A model generated the notes under the pieces. The model was not told the DNA's origin, searched no databases, and saw only the letters and a program-made list of their open reading frames with translations. A DNA stretch of 23,583 nucleotides. Source: a virus. Of this stretch, positions 20,796 to 23,583 are shown piece by piece; the stretch's first letter is position 1; the number at the start of each line of letters is the position of its first letter. The stretch lies in the IMG/VR virus record IMGVR_UViG_3300045107_000264, positions 1-23,583 of that record; one strand, given 5' to 3'. Made by a program: the position numbers and the translations under genes.

Positions 20796-21944
20796 TCATT
20801 TAGAATGTAAAATAAGCATACTTTCGGCATGGACATAATCATCAGTAATACCATTTATTATTGCTTCAAGTGTGTAAAGAACTCCATTTCTTTCTATAGA
20901 TTCACCAGGATCTTTTATATAGTCAAGTTTATTATTTCCATTACCAGGATATTCAGGAATACTAATAAGAAAATTATTTTTTTTTGCAACGTCTAAATAA
21001 ATTTTCCATTCTAAACCTTTAAGATCAGGTATTAATACTATTTTTTTTCCATTATCTTTCAATTCATTTAACATATTAATTTGTTTTTTAGTAATTACAT
21101 TGCCAAATGAACAAAGGCAATCAAGATTTATTGAATCAAATATTCCTCCCACCACCATAACAATATTATATCTATAACGATTATTTTGATTAAACATAAA
21201 ATTTGTTGGAAAGTTTTTACATTTTATATGAGCAAAATCTCTTCCAGGATCAATTTTTCTTGCTATCCATCCTATAATATCTCTATCATATCTATCATAA
21301 AACGCTATTATGACATGTCTTTTGAATTGTGGCGACCAGAAGAATATTTTAATATCTGTTCGATATAATGAATATTTGCAACGTTCCGCGACATAATTTC
21401 TTACGTCTAATATATCGCGAATATAATCCATATCAGAGAGATCATTTTTTGCTTTAATATAATTGTCTAAAGAATTATCAAATAGATGTATACTATCTTT
21501 AGGTAATGGAATTGGAATAAAATCGATAGCTATCTTATCATCAATTTTAGAATAACGTGTTTTATGTGCTTCTGCTGGCCATTCTTCTGTAAGCTTAGTT
21601 ATCCAAGCAAGTCTTTCTTCTTTATTATTAAGATTAAATATTAATCTTTTTTCTTTTATACCAGTAAGAGTTTCATAAGATAAATCACGAATATTACCGC
21701 CCATAATTTCGAAAAGCTTACGAGCACGACCTACGAAACCATAAGCGGGTTCCCAACCAGTTGTATCTTCAAATAAACAACCACCATTGTAACAATGATA
21801 AAGAAAACCACCTGATGGTGTAATAAAAAACCATCCTCTTCCTCTACGGTCTCCACATGCTGGACAATCAAATGTAATACTATTTCCTTTATTCTTGTGT
21901 TTAGATGGAATTAGCTTATGGAAAGCATCTATTACTTCATTCAT
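20796..21944 (-). CDS. 61: DNA primase, T4 gp61 / DnaG type
   Basis: Makes RNA primers for lagging-strand synthesis with gp41. The N-terminal zinc-binding domain has FDCPACGDRRGRG (Cys27, Cys30) and FLYHCYNGGC (Cys51, Cys56). A basic catalytic core follows, with FFWSPQFKRHVIIAFYDRYD and GWIARKID. The Toprim part includes VMVVGGIFDSINLDCLCSFG and KIVLIPDLKG. The usual Toprim glutamate (EG-x-x-D) appears as VGGIFDS, and the PDxD motif as IPDLKG, so the acid set differs from bacterial DnaG. Check this against other phage gp61 proteins before calling it inactive. Length 382 against 342 for T4 gp61. The upstream ribosome binding site is AAGG. Confidence 0.88.
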   Translation of the reverse strand: MNEVIDAFHKLIPSKHKNKGNSITFDCPACGDRRGRGWFFITPSGGFLYHCYNGGCLFEDTTGWEPAYGFVGRARKLFEIMGGNIRDLSYETLTGIKEKRLIFNLNNKEERLAWITKLTEEWPAEAHKTRYSKIDDKIAIDFIPIPLPKDSIHLFDNSLDNYIKAKNDLSDMDYIRDILDVRNYVAERCKYSLYRTDIKIFFWSPQFKRHVIIAFYDRYDRDIIGWIARKIDPGRDFAHIKCKNFPTNFMFNQNNRYRYNIVMVVGGIFDSINLDCLCSFGNVITKKQINMLNELKDNGKKIVLIPDLKGLEWKIYLDVAKKNNFLISIPEYPGNGNNKLDYIKDPGESIERNGVLYTLEAIINGITDDYVHAESMLILHSK

Positions 21945-22019
21945 ACGCCTTGACCATATCTTGGCCTAGTTCATGTCTCTGCTGTGATGTATACCGCATC
22001 CAAAACAAACAAAAATAAG

Positions 22020-22050
22020 AAAATCCTCTACAAATAATATAGAGAATTTT
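22020..22050 (-). terminator. Bidirectional-looking terminator upstream of the primase
   Basis: AAAATCCTCTA (22020-22030) and TAGAGAATTTT (22040-22050) form a stem with one C-A mismatch and a 9-base loop, with T runs at both ends. On the minus strand it would end transcripts coming from the 22071-23035 genes before the primase operon. The surrounding 21945-22070 stretch holds nothing else convincing. Confidence 0.6.
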
Positions 22051-22070
22051 TAAGTATAAAACAACAAAAA

Positions 22071-22373
22071 TTAAGGTAGTGTCTCAGTAATTAGGCTTCC
22101 CTGCAAATCGATCTGGACTGCACTCGCGAAGCCCAGGTCGTTCACCAAGTCGGCTTTTTCGTCTTCATCTATGCACGGATCACTGAGCCGATTGCATATC
22201 TGCTTTAGTATCTCGCTAAAAGCTTCGATAGCCACTTGCACCGCTGGCGGCGACAGTGGCTGCGACCAAGGATTCGGCCCAAGCAATTCTACCCGAGCGT
22301 TGAGCCAACCCGCCCTCGGATCATTCAGCACGGCCTCCAGAAAGAGTTTAGCCTTGGCTGAAAGCATGACCAT
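22071..22373 (-). CDS. GC-rich small protein of unknown function (100 aa)
   Basis: The start is set at ATG 22373 (MVMLSAKAKLFLEAVLNDPR) because GAGGAG lies just upstream; a longer frame from 22472 would overlap the preceding gene. The protein is helical and acidic, with LSPPAVQVAIEAFSEILKQI (~51-70) and DEDEKADLVNDLG, ending QIDLQGSLITETLP. I do not recognise it. Composition is clearly richer in GC than both neighbours, so it was probably acquired, like the small genes at 896-1072 and 17251-17655. No TnpB-type right end is visible directly next to it, which sets it apart from those two. Confidence 0.6.
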   Translation of the reverse strand: MVMLSAKAKLFLEAVLNDPRAGWLNARVELLGPNPWSQPLSPPAVQVAIEAFSEILKQICNRLSDPCIDEDEKADLVNDLGFASAVQIDLQGSLITETLP

Positions 22374-22413
22374 GACTATCTCCTCTGTCCCCAAACGAAC
22401 TACACCAGACAAA

Positions 22414-22998
22414 TTAAATGTCTGCTGCGAGTACATGCCCAGCAAGAAAATGAAGGGCATCTTTCTGAGCATCTAAGCTCATTGTGTTTTGGTCCCAAGA
22501 TGTTGAACCAAAACTCATTGAAGCTAATATTCTTCCTAAAATTTCGTGGAAAAGTTTTGCTTCATGAGTGTTATCCATTTCATTGAAATATGCTTTTACA
22601 ATCTCAATCATAGTGAGAATACGTTGTTGAGCATATCCAGTCCACGTTCCCGTAATAGTCAAACCAGAACCTGCTCCACCAGTAGTAGAAATTGGATTTG
22701 TTGGGGCAACACTATAATCGCCTTTAGTAACAATAGAAAGACCTGTTGGAACACCAGCATTTACTGAAACAATCTTTACAGTAGCCGCTGCACCTCCGCT
22801 GTATAAGGTTCCACCTGAAAGAGTTACAACATCATTCGTGCTATAACCTGTTCCAGCGGTTCCAATAGCTACAGCAGAAAGAGTGAGCGCACCAAAAAAT
22901 GGCGGTAAATTATATGTTCCGCCAGCTTGATATTCTGCCTGATTTACAACATCTGTTGCAAAAAACGGAATAATATCTGTAGAATAATTAATAGCCAT
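22414..22998 (-). CDS. Virion-type protein with beta-rich glycine repeats (194 aa)
   Basis: ATG 22998 (MAINYSTDIIPFFATDVVNQ) is preceded by AGGATAAAAG; a GTG at 23007 is the alternative. The middle (~35-120) is glycine-, threonine- and serine-rich with short repeated turns: AIGTAGTGYSTNDVVTLSGG, VNAGVPTGLSIVTKGDYSV and TTGGAGSGLTITGTW. This motif is common in tail-fibre and other virion-surface proteins of phages. The C-terminal part is helical (RILTMIEIVKAYFNEMDNTH). A CTAAATAC late promoter octamer lies about 30 bases upstream, as expected for a structural gene. The exact role (fibre, decoration or neck) cannot be told. Confidence 0.7.
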   Translation of the reverse strand: MAINYSTDIIPFFATDVVNQAEYQAGGTYNLPPFFGALTLSAVAIGTAGTGYSTNDVVTLSGGTLYSGGAAATVKIVSVNAGVPTGLSIVTKGDYSVAPTNPISTTGGAGSGLTITGTWTGYAQQRILTMIEIVKAYFNEMDNTHEAKLFHEILGRILASMSFGSTSWDQNTMSLDAQKDALHFLAGHVLAADI

Positions 22999-23027
22999 AA
23001 TAAGCACCCAATATCTTTTATCCTAAT

Positions 23028-23035
23028 GTATTTAG
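23028..23035 (-). promoter_or_regulatory. Late promoter octamer for the virion-like gene
   Basis: CTAAATAC on the minus strand, about 30 bases upstream of the ATG at 22998. It is the same octamer as that upstream of the endolysin. It lies between the gene and the right end of the TnpB element. Confidence 0.5.
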
Positions 23036-23051
23036 GTTTTATATTCTATTC

Positions 23052-23160
23052 GTGCTTATCGCGTGCTTATCCGGTTGACGCCCAAGACCACAACATATTG
23101 TGACTCGGTGTTTTCCAGCTTCCCTCAACAGGAGGCGTGCTACCGCATGAACGCGGCATT
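23052..23160 (-). mobile_element. Right end of the TnpB element, possible guide-RNA (omega RNA) scaffold
   Basis: Read on the minus strand, this is the 3' part of the tnpB gene and the element's end. It can form three hairpins: CCGC/GCGG (23143-23156), CCTC/GAGG (23123-23135) and CACAA/TTGTG (23089-23102). It ends GTCAACCGGATAAGCACG (about 23063-23080), with a second GATAAGCACG at 23051-23060. In TnpB systems the guide RNA scaffold comes from exactly this region, with the guide taken from the flank. The same hairpins recur in fossils at 1191-1239, 2561-2628 and 17648-17661. Confidence 0.65.
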
Positions 23161-23582
23161 GTGACAGGTCGCCCCGTCACACCACTACACCCAACTTCAC
23201 GTATTGTTCGAGCCGAGTTCACATCTCGGCTATGGTGAGCCCCACATTCCGAACATACCCAAAGTCTTATTCGTAAGCCTGCGATACCTTTAGGGCCACT
23301 CAATGCACCGCATTGAGAACAGGTTACGGTCGTGAATCTCTCGTCAACTTCCACATACCTATCCTGACATTTGTAAGTCAAAAAAGAGCGGAAAGTTGAC
23401 CAGCCAGCATCCAACACGGACTTTGCTATCCGTGTTTTAGCCAGTTTAGAGGAATTAACGTTACCGACGACGATTAGCGCGTGTCGAGCCGCCAGTTTTG
23501 TTGTTATTTTATGCAGAAAATCTTTGCGACAGTTAGCGATCTTTTTGTGGATCACTTTTACCCGCCGTTTTTGCTTTGCACG
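23067..23582 (-). CDS. tnpB: TnpB RNA-guided nuclease, C-terminal part, runs off the window
   Basis: The frame is open to the window edge, with more TnpB-like codons upstream of the first visible GTG (23555), so the gene is partial, not truncated. Recognisable parts are IHKKIANCRKDFLHKITTKL, SKLAKTRIAKSVLDAGWSTF, then the zinc ribbon FTTVTCSQCGALSGPKGIAG and WVCSECGAHHSRDVNSARTI with the RuvC III aspartate. The RuvC II position reads ALIVVGNVNSSKL rather than IVxEDL. Many IS1341-type relatives, as I recall them, share the GN form, so this alone does not show inactivity. The tail SHNMLWSWASTG overlaps the right-end hairpins. Composition is richer in GC than the phage core. Confidence 0.85.
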   Translation of the reverse strand, partial: RAKQKRRVKVIHKKIANCRKDFLHKITTKLAARHALIVVGNVNSSKLAKTRIAKSVLDAGWSTFRSFLTYKCQDRYVEVDERFTTVTCSQCGALSGPKGIAGLRIRLWVCSECGAHHSRDVNSARTIREVGCSGVTGRPVTMPRSCGSTPPVEGSWKTPSHNMLWSWASTG

Positions 23583-23583
23583 T

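Noticed and set aside
21937-21999. 20-codon frame (MRYTSQQRHELGQDMVKAYE) overlapping the primase start
   Set aside because: It has an ATGA overlap with the primase start but no clear ribosome binding site, and is too short to support without homologues.
22374-22472. N-terminal extension of the 22071 protein (MLRKMPFIFLLGMYSQQTFN)
   Set aside because: It overlaps the end of the preceding gene, differs in composition, and the internal ATG at 22373 has a strong GAGGAG site.
1-23583. tRNA or rRNA genes
   Set aside because: No cloverleaf with a GTTCGA-type T-loop and no rRNA-like sequence was noticed on either strand; a tRNA scan would be needed to exclude them fully.

Overview
The window is from an AT-rich virus of the T4 superfamily (a contractile-tailed myovirus-type phage). 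Large terminase, gp32, UvsX, UvsY, UvsW, a gp41-type helicase and a gp61-type primase are all recognisable. Late-promoter-like octamers (TATAAATA, CTAAATAC) precede terminase, the endolysin and a virion-like gene. Several small genes resemble conserved hypotheticals that I remember from marine and freshwater T4-like phages. The host cannot be read from the sequence.

Layout. 1-1290: end of a zincin-like protein, a small GC-rich gene and decayed TnpB-type right ends. 1291-4559: an unknown gene, then the large terminase in two pieces. It is split inside an intein that sits in the Walker A motif, and another TnpB-type right-end fossil lies in the break. 4627-11310: zinc-finger dUTPase, gp32, a small zinc-ribbon protein, UvsX-UvsY-UvsW, an unknown gene and a complete aspartate carbamoyltransferase. 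11299-14190: a GC-rich island with a TnpB/Cas12-like protein whose RuvC site looks dead, a coupled 85-residue protein and a CRISPR array of 13 repeats. 14202-15149: a GIY-YIG protein and a 613-bp cassette with perfect inverted ends holding half of a TnpB. 15168-17236: a second phage block (four genes, including a DnaE-like small protein). 17251-17672: a GC-richer small gene ending in another fossil. 17691-21944, minus strand: endolysin, three small proteins, helicase, primase. 22071-23582, minus strand: a GC-rich small gene, a virion-like protein and a partial TnpB running off the window.

The most interesting part is the island at 11299-14190. Its two ends form an 18-bp inverted repeat (16 of 18 positions). 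The right end also matches the right end of the TnpB element at the window's far end (27 of 34 positions by eye). A transposon-type TnpB relative thus appears to have lost its zinc ribbon and two catalytic acids and to sit in one mobile unit with a CRISPR array. The simplest reading is a phage-borne, binding-only RNA-guided system that silences rather than cuts. The effector is driven from two tandem 70-bp promoter copies, each with a dyad over the -10 box and a leader that resembles the 3' end of the CRISPR repeat.

The rest is a replication, recombination and nucleotide-supply region. gp32, UvsX, UvsY and UvsW serve recombination-dependent replication, gp41 and gp61 form the primosome, and dUTPase and aspartate carbamoyltransferase supply pyrimidine nucleotides. 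All identifications are by eye from motifs and remembered families; no database search was run.
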